Shown here in pieces: positions 22,820 to 37,300 of a DNA stretch of 64,000 nucleotides. The position numbers and the translations under genes were made by a program. The stretch lies in contig CM072877.1 in assembly GCA_036937835.1 (NCBI GenBank), forward strand, positions 15,616,001 to 15,680,000. The letters are read 5' to 3'. Position 1 is the first letter of the stretch. The number at the start of each line of letters is the position of its first letter. The notes below the pieces were generated by a model. That model was not told the origin of the DNA. It searched no databases and was given only the letters and a program-made list of their open reading frames with translations. This stretch comes from Pampus argenteus. Its lineage: Eukaryota > Chordata > Actinopteri > Scombriformes > Stromateidae.

Positions 22820-25456
22820 GTTGGTTGACTGTCACGCAATTCTTCTTCTTCTTCTTCTTTTTTAGAGGCAGTTATTATCCGCTATAGCTGCTCATTATCG
22901 CCACCTGGAGTCTAAACCAAAAACAGCTACCTAGTAGTACTACAGGGATCAGACAAAATATTAACATCTCATGGAAAAAAAATTACTTAACGAATAGGTT
23001 CACAATGACAAAGTCTGTCTTAAAACAACAGTCAGGATGAGCAATGAAAGAAGTTTTCCTTCAAAATCACCTTTAATGTAAATGATGGGGGCCAGAATAC
23101 AGTGTGTCCAAAAATGTATCTGAAGGTTTATCCGAAGCATATGTGAAGCTTCAGCAGTCTGAGTTAATCATAATAAGTGGGTCTTTTTAGCATATAATTA
23201 CCTGTTTGTGTTTCCCTGTTGAGCTGCAGTGGACTTGAAAATTTATGAACTTAAAATCTGACACATAGAAAATGAAATATTGAAATGAATGTGACAAAAT
23301 TATATTTCTTTAATAGGTTTTTTTATGTCCTAGTAACCTTCCTGTCAATTTCTAATGTTTCACTTGCCTAAAAATGTCAGGCAAACACTTAGAAATGCAT
23401 AAGTAAGGAAAGGACGGCACATTTACTGAAACTAATTTTATTTTTGTGTACACAGTAAAAACGGCATTATCAGTCAACATTTCAAAACAAGGTTATAATT
23501 AGAAGAATATGTGGTTATAGCAATGATGATAACTTCAGAAAGTATAATCTGTAATCAAAGTATGGTACAACGTAGCCCAGTGTACAGTCCATATGGTGCT
23601 GCCCATGTTTTGGTTTTATCAACAAAATAATTTATCCTCTTTAACCACTACACTAATATTCATTCACACTCTCGCAAATTTATAAGAAGACTACATTAAG
23701 CACTCTGCATGAGTCTGCACTATTTTCATTATGGTTTTTATAACTGAATTAAAGTATACATCAAACACAAATAGTAAAATCAAATGATATATTCATTGCT
23801 ACGGTGAATGTCGTGAAGAGGTGGTATGAAGTAACTCATTCACTCTTAAAATGTAACTAAGAATAACGGCAGAAAAAAGCTGCATGTGTATTCAAATTTA
23901 GTTGTTCTGCAGCATTTTCTACATTACATTAAGTCAGTTCATAGAGACACAATCTAAGGCACCTGAAATCTAATACTTTTAAACAGATAGTGATAAAACT
24001 GCAGCCGTGTACAAAAATCGATCCTTCAGCAGAGCTTTTTCAAAGTGCAGTTTGATCCTGCCGGCTATACAAAAACGATCAACCTCAAAGTGTTTCATGC
24101 TCAGTTTTTGCTTGGTAGCTAAGGAAAAATAAACTGTAAAGAGTATATTTGTTGGTATGACATGGCATTCTTTTCACAAAAAAGTGAAACGTATAAAATA
24201 TTTTAAAAATCCAGTAACATTGATTCTTTTAAAGGCTCAACTATAGCTTTTTTTTTTTTTGTACAAGTTTTAGGTTGCATTGGCTGGACTGAAGCCTTGT
24301 ACTGTTTCACATTCAGCACCAATAGTGCTAGCAAGGCCTTCAACAACATTATCATTAAAAAAAAAAAAAAAAAAAAATCATGATGTAAAAACTGAACAGC
24401 AAATTCAATAACCGATTGAATTCTATGCCAATGCACATTTTGAAATGATAATTGACTGAAATGATTGTTGGTATTGTCAAATAGAATAAGTGTAAATACT
24501 GTCAACTTTAAAAATGAGTAATGTATGTATCAATGTATACAAAAGGATATTCATAGTCAGGGCTGTATGTAGATGGCTGATAAAAGCGTAGCTCATGATG
24601 GTGCCAAACATGTTCTTCATTTGAACATTTCAACATGAACATTCCCAAAGAATGAGAAGGACCTCTTATTACACAAAAAAATCCCCATCATACACTGAGA
24701 GGAATGTAAGCAGTTCAACACATCTATAGAAAAATAAACCATACTTCAAAGGTTTTTCTATATATGGTGATGGTGACAATGACGTGCACAGGCCTCCCGC
24801 TAAAACTAATGCATGAATAGAAAATAGTGAGCCATGAGAACATTTTTGTAACATTTAGATTGATGAAATGACACCTGAAACATAGTAATACTGAACAGAT
24901 TTAAATGGCATCTCCTGTGATAATAAGAGGACCCCTGAGAGTGACGTTATGTTATCTAAAAAAAAAAAACTTCATTACCCTGGTCCCACGCCCTGTTACA
25001 TAGTAGTCAGTCGCTGATATTTGAAAGCACTGAGTTCAAAACGAGGCCAGAATCTAAGATGGATAAATAGAGCAAGAGGTGTGGCTACAATATGAAAAAT
25101 AAAATTATCCAAATCTTCTTTGAGTTATCAGGATTTACACAGGTGTTTTGTTTTGTTTACGACTATTACAACTTGTGCTCTTTATCTCTGGCCGTTACAG
25201 AACTGCAGCCTGTTTAATTTGAATTTTTTTACTGAATCTGATAAGAGCCAAACAGCCCTTGAAAAACACAATATTTTTAAATGAATGTTGAACTTTTTCT
25301 GTGAACCCATAGTTTCAGACCTGGATTTCAGGTAGTTTTTAGGTAGCTCAATTTTCTACGTTGGATTTTCTTCACCTTAAAACCCAAATCCCTATTTGTA
25401 ATTCTAAGGGGTGGTTGATGTACAAAGCCCCTTCCTGTCCCTTTCATCCCTTCTCT
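22820..25456. other. Spacer between the nup54 start and scarb2 end
   Basis: The right part should be the scarb2 3' UTR and the left end the nup54 promoter, with a CTT-rich tract near 22841-22860 just upstream of the nup54 ATG. A/T runs at 24249-24260 and 24357-24377. No other gene is supported; the frames here are short and A/T-driven. Confidence 0.55.
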
Positions 25457-28255
25457 TCAAGCTTGTTGATCGGTTGTAGGTGTCAAACCAATATAGGTTC
25501 CATTTTGGGGATCGTCCTTTTCCTTGTCGCTCACTGGAGAGTAAGAAGTATCATCTTCAGCAGTGGTCTGTAGTGGGAGATTGAGGATTAAAAAAAAGTG
25601 TTAAAAAAAACGAATCAAATTTTACTTAAATTGTTATATTTAATAACAAAAAAGTTTGATGTTTAGAGAGTTCATATTATTTCATATTTCCCAGTCTAAT
25701 ATTTTCATATCCATTGTCTATTTACAAACATTGACATGTTTTTATGGTCAAAAAGCACCAGGTTACAGTTGTATATGGATGCAACTCTTTTGTCTACTTG
25801 TTTCGTGGCTCGTTAGCTTCAGCGACAGAATGCTGTTGTGTTGTTAATAACATGAAAACAAATAAACAAAGGTTGAGGTTGGACCCTAATTAGATTAAAT
25901 ATGCATATAGACAATGTAAAGACAACACAGAAAAGCAAAGACTTACAGCATAGACTGGCTTGGTAAACACAATTTGCTTAACTTCATTCTGCACAGAGAC
26001 ATACAGTGATAAATACATGCCATTAGTGTGTGGTTAAGAAAATTAATCAATTGCACAAAAGTCATACTCACTAATTATTAGGAAAGAGTCAGCAAATTGT
26101 AAGCTGTTAGAGTAAAATCAAGCAAGACCCGATTTCATACCTTCTGTTTGCGGGCGCGGAGCAGTAGAATGATCAAGACGACAAGCATAATGGCACCGAG
26201 TCCCACGAAAATCAGCGGGAAGTGGGACACAAGAGTGACTATCAGCAGCAGCTTCTGAACTCGTGCTACAGACGCATCATCAATCACCACACTCTGTGTA
26301 TTAAAAGACAGTGCAAAATATACATTAGAGGAAAGAGGAAATATAGTACAAGATAATAAGTCAATCACCATTAAAGGAATAGTTAAATTATTTTATTTGT
26401 TTGTTGTCAGATGATAAGACTTCAGCCAGCAGTCTGTTAGCTTAGCATAAAGACTGGATACAGGGGGAAACAGGCAGCCTGGCTCTGTCTGAATGTAACT
26501 ACTGCCTACCAGCACCTCTAAAGCTCACTAATGAATATGTCGGATCTTGTTTGTTTAATCAATAGAAAAAAGTGAAAGTGTCAAGTTGCCACCATGACTG
26601 ATAACAAGAGCTGTTAGCTGTTTCCGCTTATTTCCAGTCTTAATGAGCTAAGATAACTTGCTGCTGACTGCAGCCGTATATTTGTCAGATAGATATGAGT
26701 ACTATCAATCTCCTCATCTTACTTTCAGGAAACAAATGTTGAACTATTCCTTTACTGATGATTGTCTATAAACTGCAGCGTATTCCTGATTTGTTGCTGA
26801 GCATAAAACACCATCAAGCAAAACTGAATTATTAATGCTTTGGGAAAAAAACAACTTTATAATGATACAAACTCATAACATGTAGTTACAGAATAGTGTG
26901 TTTTTAGCATTAGTTTAATGTTTCTTACCTCATTGATGAACATGACAGGAAAGATTGTCTCATTTAAACCTCTTGTGATCGGGAATCCAGTGATTCTATT
27001 GATCAATACGTTAACCTGCGCTCTCTTGTTTGCACGTACAATCACTCCCGTGGTCTGTGAGTGAAACATTGAATAAACAATTGTGTTAATAATGTAAAGT
27101 GAAGCACTGAACACAACAGATCAACGCAAGTAAAATGCAGATGATAAACCTCGGCACTACCACTTAGGTGCCACCAAGTGGCGTTGTAGTACATCTTAAT
27201 GTTGGATGGGACTACTTTTCACACAGTTAAGTTAAATGCTTTGCTACAACATATTTCCATGAGTAGTGTGACCAACATATATGAATCACAGCTTTAACGC
27301 TACTAATAGAAACTAAAGAGTACAAAGTGCATTCAAGGCTTACCGGGTTAAGGTCTAGGTACGTCTGGTGATGCTCTCTTTCAGGGGACATTCCTTCGAT
27401 GGCAGCCACATATTTATTTTCGCCCAGGTAGAAATGAGGAAAGGAGGCAACCACTGGGGCACCTATGTGAGGTGAGGAGAGGTAAGGTGAGGTGAGGAAA
27501 ATACAGAAAGAAACTATAAGAGAAATGACTTCATTAATGTAAGAATGTCATACATATCTACTGCGTATGAATGACTCATAGCAAAAGTTCTTCTTTCTCC
27601 ACTTCAGCAATAAAAGCAGATTGTATGAAAAATTATGACTATGCTTCATCGTGCATCATCTAATCAATGTTGAATCCATAATCAAAGCAGCAGCATAGAA
27701 AACAATATTTACAATATTACATTATATTTACAACCATAGTAGTGTAATATTTCCTGCAGTTTGATGTATGATTTAATCCGGACATAACATCCGCAGGACA
27801 TTGAGGAAAGTGACAAGATATAATCTAACCTCTGTTGGCAGACAGCACGCGACATGGGGTCACTGTTCTAAACAAGTAAACAATAGTTACATAAATGGAC
27901 CAAAAGCCCAATTAGGAAATTAGCTGATTATCTTATATCTAAAAAAGAATCTTGTTACTCTAGCTGAGTTCCTTCCTCATATTGTTAACTGGGGACAATG
28001 TGATCCTACAGTACAACCCATGTGGCCTCAATCAAGTGAAACATTTTTGTCTCCACGTGTAAAATGTTGGACGCCTGTAGTTCAACAAAAATGAATCAGA
28101 TGGTGCCACAGTTAGGAAGGAGTGCTGATGAAGTGGGAGAGAGGTGACAGTTTTCCTGCTCTTGTGTTTGGCAACAGCTGTCTGACAAAAACATTGTACA
28201 ACCGCAGTCACCTGAGAGGCTGTTCCCGTAACAACCTCCAAGGTCGGCATAGCAT

Positions 28256-28323
<68 letters not shown>

Positions 28324-31300
28324 TTATTGGTATACATAGTCATAAATGGCTATGTTTCCTAACACCTGACCCTAAACATAATCCTCTGCATGCCCTTTTA
28401 AATCCTCCTCTGGTATATATTACTGGTATTTCTGTATGTTTTTTCTTTTTGTCTGTTTACCACATATTGTTTTGGTGCACTACAAAAATAATCTAATCCA
28501 TCAAAGTAAATAACATCATGAATGTTGTCAACTTTTCCAACATTGTATTGTTCGGCAGCATGCACTTGTCAAACTAAGCTTTAAGCTTCTACATGTGTTA
28601 CCTCTCAACAATATGTAATATGTTAAAAATCTATGTATGTTGATGCTGAAAAGAGTAAAAGCAAATAGTTGCTTATTAAAACTACATAAAAAATGAAAAA
28701 TAAAACCTTCTAGTATGGGTATTATGTAAAAAAAAAAAGAAAGAAAACAACAGACATGAAGGACAATTGTGATGTAAACACTGGCTGTAAAGTAGTATCT
28801 GGCCATGTTCAAGGCCAGAATCAGGTGACAGGGCTTAATGCCCCCTCAGCTACTGGGTCACATGGTGCATGAGGTGTAGAGAGGGCTGGAGAGCTGTGTG
28901 GGTCATTTAGAGGGTATTAGTAGTGCTCTTGATAATAGGAAGAAAAACAATGTTTAAAAAAAGGGGAGAGCTTGACTCTTGTTACTATAAACTGTGTTAC
29001 ATATTACCAGTTAGGTTCCTAAGAATTTAAAGTTTTCTGGGGGACACAGGATAGGATATTGTATGTATGTGTCCTAGAAAGATTCAGAAATCATGACAGC
29101 CAATGTGAGTACTTGGAGATTTAAAAGTGAAAAGTGTGGGTGAGAAAATATGTTGCAAAAGCTGACATTTACCATTCCGACAGGGACTGACTTTAAGAAC
29201 GCCAGTTCCCAGGCACTGTTCTGGGGTGACGCAGAAACCCTCGTTGGCTGGGTTCTCCTCTTTGCTGGCCAGAACAGAGCGCGGAGGCGTGAATCGGTAG
29301 GCTGGGATTCCTTTCACATCTACATCTTTCTCAAACTCCATATAGATCGACCTGGAGAGTAAAGCAAGCACACGACAGCCCAGAATTAAATTAAATATTT
29401 TTTTTCTCATTTATTACATCCTCTTTCGCTTCATCTTCGTTCACCATTGTGTTGCTCAGTATTTATTATTAACATTTTGTTATTGCTTCACCTTCTGTGT
29501 ATAATTTGTTTCAGGAAAAGATTAAAGCCTGAATTTAAGCGTGGAGATAAACAATGACGCTGTATTATAGCCAACTTAGTGATAAAGGAAGTGAATAAAA
29601 GAGAAATTCAGGAAATATTAAAATTCTCCACTGGGCTGGTGGACACACACCAATGATAAAAACAAAACAACTCTAGAGAATAACTGTAATAATATGTACT
29701 GTAGGTCTATTTCATTAATATAATTACCAGTTAGGCACACACACTCAGCTGTGTGCTGCATGGTTTATAGCTACAAGTCTAAAGTCAATAAATGTTATTG
29801 GTTCATTCGAGCCACTATTTCATAAAAGTGGTTTACTGCACAGAATAAACACAAAATATATAGTAGAGGTGCACAAGAAAACGCACTTCTATTCTCCCCT
29901 TAATATCTCCCTAATGGAAGAACATTTATCAAAAGGGCCACCAGCAAAGTATAATTAAATAATTAAAGTAATTTTAAGCACATAGTGGAAACAATAATGT
30001 ACCGTCTGTACTGGGACTAAAGAAATCCTAAATCTTCCAATTCAAAGTTTGACAACTGTTGTTTTTTTTTATAGCTTTCAAGATAATTACATTATCATGA
30101 ACAATTCATCTGTTCTATGCATCTGCTCTGTTCTGACCAGGGAATCCCGATGGTTCTCAGTAAGAACAAAGGAGTCCATACAGTGTTTGCCAACTGGCCG
30201 GGAGGATGCAGCCCTTTGCTATGCAGCCCACCAATCGTGCAACAATACTGTAAAGACCTTTCCCTTGACCTTGGGGAGAGAAGCTAAGTTTTCTCACCAA
30301 GGTCAAGAGATTCATTACCAGAACTGGATTCTGAGAAATCTCTGCCTTGTACTGCAGGAGCATGAGAGACAGAATTTGAGTGAGGAAGGATCCTGTTATA
30401 ATATGAAGTCATTTCAGATATATTAAGCTAAGATGTGGTTCTTGTAAATGTCAATCCTTTTCATTTGGAACATCTTACCAGACAATGTGAATCTATCATA
30501 GGTATAAAAACGTTTTTATTAAAGGAAATGAGAGATATGTTAATCTATTAGTAAAAATATACTGTTTGCATAATGACTAAAATCTAAGATAGCTAAATCT
30601 GGATGTTACAACTTTAATTTAAATTTGTAATTAAGCAGATGCATAAACGTCTACTATGGAAATAAGTTATAATAACTTTTATTGTTTAATTCAATGCATA
30701 GCACCTTGTTTGTATTACAAGCTATTTATAGGTCTTTTATTATTTAATGTAAGCCTTTTAAATGAACAACCATAGCCAGAGAGAAGATTAACATATGGCA
30801 AAAACCAAAAAGCAAGCTGGCATTTGAGCAATGACACCTGTCTGCAATTCTTTAAAACCCTGAGGGTGTTGTGGCTCAGCTGCCACTGGACAAAAGCGTC
30901 TCTACCCCGTCAGGTCACAGAAGGACTTTTTTTTAAATACTTCAGATCAGTTCCAGATGTCATTTAACTCATGTTTTAACACAAATTGATGGTGGGCTAC
31001 TCTTACAGGGACTTATGGGTGAAAAGCCTGTGTGAAAGTATGACTTGATGGAAGATCATTTTTTATGGCAAAGTACAGGAAGCAGGGAGGGAACCTTCCC
31101 TTCAGTCACAATAAGACAGACATCCACTATGAAATCACCAGGCAATACATAAGTAGGTGAAAGTGTAGTGAAAACATGTGGGAGAGGGGGTTTTGACGCA
31201 CATCCAATCTGTGTCAAAGGTACAACCATGCCACTCCAACAGATTCTTTCCATGCGGTACAAAAAGGGGAAGATGTCGGCAGCTTGTGTTTTTATAGGTC

Positions 31301-34300
31301 AAGGTTAAGTCCTAAATTAGATGCTCTCATTATTGACAAAGACGAAAGCATAGTTTAAGTGGTGAAGCCAGAACATTTTGGCTATCTTTATCACGTTATT
31401 CTCTATAGAAATAGCAACATCCTGTCCGAAGTCATTAAAAAATCCTCACAATATTTTAAACGTGCTTGTTGAATTGGTAGTGAGCACATCTGGCAGACTC
31501 TTCTATAAAAACATTGGGCAGAAAGAGTCAAGCCATTTCACACGGAAAACATAGGCAAACATGTTTGTTGCAGCTGCTCAAGAAGCAGAAGCCTCTAGCA
31601 CTAACTTTTCCCACCGCTTTGAATATATGCCTAGTACATTGTAGTAGTTATGTAGTAGTTATTGTAACTAACCACCTATATAGGCGTATCTTAACCCCTG
31701 TAGTGTCAGTTCTCACAATCCTTCCCCATAAAGTCTGTTGTTCTCCTCTCTTTCTCCTTTCGTTATAGGAACCACAGAGGGATGATGAAGGAATACATAC
31801 TATTTCACTCTCGTTCCCAGGATTGTCCTTCCTTCTCTCAACAGCCTTCCATTTCCACCACACTCCAGACCAACATTCTTCTTCAAATTAGCCTTTCCAT
31901 ACAGTGCTACTTCCTGGAAACTGGCATATTAGTCTTTCAAAAGCCCTCATAGTATAGACACTAAAGCCCTGGTAAGGAAACAGAGGTCACCTCTAGTGCT
32001 GTTTGTAAGTGATCAGGATGTTATGATTACAATCCATAGGATCCAAGACCTGCAAACATTATTTCCATACCATACCAGAAATATAAGCCCTTGCAAAGTC
32101 CCGTGGTCAGTTAAGGACAATAGACATTGTTTCACTACCTATCATAGCAACACAATCATCAGTATTATTCATTAAAACATAATATATATCGGACACTAGG
32201 TAACAGTGGGATAGATAGGAGGTTCCAGATCCTTGTTGGAGCCAGATCACTGTTTGGACTTGGGTCAGATGAATAGTCCTCCATTTAACTGACAACATTT
32301 AATCATAATGCTTATCAGGTTCACTGTCTTAGTTGCTAAATTAGCACTAAACACAAAGTACAGCTAAAGGATGTCTTAATTGGTTTTACAGGCATTTTGT
32401 TTTAAACAAACCATGTCGGACAAATTAAAATTTTGACCTGGTCGTTGCACTAGTGCATGTATGCACTGAATGGCGGTCACCATCATCATTGTGATTAATC
32501 CTCTGGGGAACATGAATGTCTGTAGCAACAAAATCATGGTAATGCGTCTAATTTTTTAAAATATATTTTAGTGTGGATGTGTTGGAATGACTGACAGACT
32601 GACACTGCAATTCATGAAGCCATAGATTATTAGTAGTAGGAATTTATTTTACATTAAAATCTCTTGTAGGAATGAAATGGTTACTAATTACACTATAAAC
32701 CACGGTAAAATTGAATATGAAATTTTCATACTGTTTCATCTCTAGTTTCTTGTAAGACTGACTGGAGTGTCGTTGCATTATTTACAGTAATTATTTAAAT
32801 TATATTTATGTTATACTGGCCCTTTACGCAGCCCCTGTGCCCCTTAAATTCTGTCTGAAACAGGCTGCTCTAGCTGCTGTTATGGAAACTTCCTCTTAGG
32901 ATACTTCTGCCATTTCCAGAGGCCAAAACAAATTATTGCAGTCAGATTTTGACTATTTTTCCTGTTTTTTACTTTTCAAATACATATTTATTCGAGCCTG
33001 AATCAAAAAAATATGGGTGAGAACAATGTGAACAAAGGTTACAGAACAGACGACCGTTTGTGGGCATCAGTTCAATGGGGAAGTAGAGATAACGGCGCAT
33101 TCAGAGCTTGGTGGCATTTTTACATATACTCACCAACTTTTGGAACTTAACAGTGTTTAACACTGGGATCCAACATTAAAGCAGTATATAGATAACAGAA
33201 AATAACAAAATTATATTTAAATGTTCCCTTTAAAGTGACACTAAATGCAGCATGCAGCAGAAAGAACTGTACCTGCAGAGGTCTGGAGTGAATATGTAAA
33301 TGCGTTCATTCTTTTTCAGCAGAGGATGGAAAGCACTTCCATCTGATCCATTGATGCTGTTGCTTTGGTTGGTCGTCCAGAAGGTGAGCGCTCTGCAAAA
33401 CAACATATTTTATACATTACATTAAGTGTTGATTTAAAATCGCATCAAGACAAGATGCAATGAAATTAAAAAAGGGTATCTCTTTTGGAAGTGATTAAAT
33501 GTTTCTAAGGGATTTATAAAGCCTGCAAAGCAACACTTTAAAGTTTTGAAGGTTTCTGATTAAAAACAATATTTTGGTTCTTTTTGGTGGGCTATGCTGT
33601 CTTTAAAAACCCTAATTGTAATGTCAATGCCATTATCAGATCCATCGTAATAACAGTAAATTGCAATGAATGTTTTGAAGATCAAACATGTTCTGAGTTC
33701 AAAAAAGGTTTCTGGTGATAAGAAGAGTAATTAGAAACAGTTGGGTTAAGAAAGATCACTGCCTCAGGGTTGTTTTTAAACATTTTCCTTGACGTTTATT
33801 ATTCTACTTATATTACACAGCCGGTACAGTATACATTTACAGTAGGCCTGTACTAAAATGAATAAAACAGTTGAGATATGCAAGACAGCTGAATAACGCT
33901 GCATTAAGAAAATCTAATCTGCATCATAGCTTTTCTTTGATGATTCTGTATTTTGTGTAATATCCGTAGAGGATGTCAGATCTGTTGTAGCAAGAAGGTC
34001 TGGGTAGGATGTAGACAGACTTTCTTCATGTTTTTAACCAATGACAGCACTGTGGAGGTGTGGTTCACCTCCAAATTGGCAAAATCTAAACAGCTCTGTT
34101 TACATAGCAAATTGCTGTCATATCTTTCATCTAAACTTCTGGCTGCATCTTATTTATTTTATGGCTCATCAGCTATTTGGTCAGTGGCCGTTTTTGACAG
34201 CTGTCATTCCAGGAACAGCCTGAAGTGGTGTAAGAGGCACCGCTTTACTTTAACAGCATGCATAACGGGACTTTTAAAGATTGACAGACTGGGTGCCTGA

Positions 34301-37300
34301 AATTTCCACTCATGCTGGTGCCCCGCCTATGCCAAAACATTTTGCCCTGTGAAAGCAACAGTTCAGACAGACAGACAGACAGTATTTTTGGCAAAAAGCA
34401 GAGGTTTTGAGAAACATTTCAATATGAAGGTTACACAATGAAGTTTCATCACAGTGGATGAAGACAGAGAGGGAGTGTGCGTGTTTGTATTAAAATGCAT
34501 TTGTGCTACCTTTGACCTTTCCACGTTTCGACCCGGCCATAATCCATGTAGTTCTGCTCCCCAGTGTGATAGATAAATTCCCCGCTGTGAGTTCCATTTT
34601 TCTAAACAGATCCACATATTTACATCATTAACATCGTTTCACAGATACTTAAATTTCCTATAATAGAAAACAGTCCCTGCTGTCTAGTTAAAATCTATTT
34701 GGGTTTCAACAGATTTTATTAGTTGTAGAGCTGTACGTGCCTTGTACATGAGGCCAAATATCGGATCAATCTCAGTATTGCTTTGGGCAAGGTTGTTCAG
34801 CAAGGCGTCTTCATAGCCCCACAACAATTCATCCACAGTGCGAGTAGTAAAGACGCCACTTCCAACAGAGGACATCTTGAATGACACTACAGTGGTCTGG
34901 AAGAAGCCTTTCACCTTGTTCATTACAGCCTAAAGACAGGAAGTGAAGCAGGGTAGAGGACCAGGTGGAGGGGTGGTGGACATTGAGGAAACAATAAACA
35001 AAAGTTTAGAAGGAAATGACGTAAGTTACAGAACACATAATCCACTCTCACCTGCTTGGATTTCTACTATCTTCCTCATATAGACCTTTAGTTCATCACT
35101 TACCCAAGCAGGGATGTTGATAGTGGTGATGTTATCAACAGCTGGATCACCAACAGACCGCTCTCTCATGAACACAAAGCTTTTTGTGTTGTATGCAGAC
35201 ACCATTGTGCCATTTTTCACCATGGTGACGTTGTCCTTATACCTGTACTCCCTGTGCAACACAATAAGACATTACATTAATCATTTAATCCTTTTTGTTT
35301 TTTTAACAAAGCTTTCTTAAATCTCTTCTTACAAGTTACAGTTGGGCCATCCCATGCCAAAGGAACTGCCAGAAGTTTAATGTTACAAATGGATTTCTAC
35401 ACACCTCTCCCTTTCAACACAGCGTCAGTTTGAAATTAGGTAAATGGTTAAATATTAAGGTTAAGGCTACAGCTGTAGATTGTCTTCTAATGCACTGTGG
35501 CGGTTGTAACAGTTGTGGTTCTCCAGCAGCGAGCCTTGATATGTGTTATATCTATTCCTGTCCCTTTCAATACATAAAACGTTTGGCTTAACAGATCACA
35601 AAACAAGAAACAAGAAGTAGAGAAGTTCCTTTTCAGTTTACAGTAGTGCTGAGCAAATATCCTGTATTAACAGTAATGCTAGAAGCCTATAGAGCAAAAT
35701 CTTAAACATAAGAAAAGGGTAAATACATGTCCTACTCTGCAAAACCTAATTTTGTGCTGTGCAGTGTGGCTGATGCAGCCAAACGTTGGAGACAAGAAAA
35801 TTAACTAATTATTTTCATTATTAATGTGACAATTATTTTCTCTCTCCCTCGTTGCTAATGTTCTATTGATCGACACAAAGGCAGTAAACTTCAAACTGCT
35901 TACAGCATAACAGTCTGTTTTATATAGATTTCATATGCATGGTCTGTGTATCTTAAGTAGAGAGACACAACACAAACCTATTTCTTCTGAATTGTATGTC
36001 TTGTAATGCTCGAGTCCCTTTAAGCCTTTTTATTGTTTTAACAGTAAACACAGTGCAAATAAGAATGAAATGCAACATCTTTAAGAAGTGGCTTTTTTGT
36101 GGCAGCCTGTGCACCTCGGCATGCATTGATGTACTCTTGCATCCTACCTATATGTGTAGGGTCCAACCTGGTTGACCTTTGCCTTGGCCCCCTTAAGGAA
36201 CTCATCTGGGTTGGTCACATTGAAGAAGAAATACTCCATGTAGACAGGAGGAGGGGGCCTCTTCCATGACTCAAACACACGGCTGCCCTCAACCAGAACA
36301 ATCTCCTGTTGAGGCATCAAATACATATCTCAGTTTTAATCAAAACATAATTAAAGTTGTGAGCTGTTAACTGACAATGCATTTACTGCAAACCAATTGG
36401 GCAAAAGCAACCATATGCTTGAGCTTGGAGTTTCCATAATCTGTTCCTAATAAAAACAAGCCAGAGAACAAAAACATCCTTGGGGGGCCGTGAAAGGGAG
36501 CTGCCGTCTGAGCGTCAGACAAGAGCATTGGCTATGCACATGAATGGTATATTAGGGGAGACCCTTCCACTGTTTCATTGTCAGCGGTTGCTAATGACAA
36601 CGGGTACTCGGGGAGAGCCGTTGACATCATGTGATACACAAAGCCGGATGCCCACTGGTTGTGCAGGACTGCGACCTTAATGATCTGGGACACATTCCTC
36701 AGGACTGAGCCTTATAAGGCCCTGGCAATGCAGCGCAGGCACAAACCAATACTGTCCTCCTGTTCCATTACACAGTATGTTACAAAACTTTTACCATAGG
36801 TATCATTGCCTCGGGATGAGGATGCCCTGATTCACTGCAGGGATCTTTTAAGGAATTGGAAAACATGGGGAGTGAGAGAAGAAGGAAGGGGGCGAGAGGA
36901 TTAGTATTTCTTTTAACAACACATCAAGAGGAAATCTTACTTTGGCCCAATTGTGTCAGATTTGTGTTAAAGTTAAAAGAATACCTTCAGTATAAAAAAA
37001 ACAACAACAAAAAAACAACAACAGCTGAACACGCAAACAAATCCCACCATTTTAGGGGAGCATAGGCCTCTTCCTCCTTTGGGGTCCCTTCTACTTGTTC
37101 AGAGACAAAAGTTTGCTGAGTAGTCAGGAACAATAAAGCTGTCACCTTAGATTGAGGAAGGGAAGCGTGGTCTTTCTATGTCGTCCTTTCATGCTTGGAA
37201 CAATCAATATGTATGGTTACTCTCCCAGCATGCTACATGAAATACCGCATGGAAAACAGGAACACAGAAACCCTCTCATCTCAGTACTTATCACCGCTAC

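Noticed and set aside
31056..31262. 68-codon minus frame in scarb2 intron 6, considered as a receptor or retroviral fragment
   Set aside because: The resemblance is vague, there are no conserved motifs, and neighbouring sequence gives no support.
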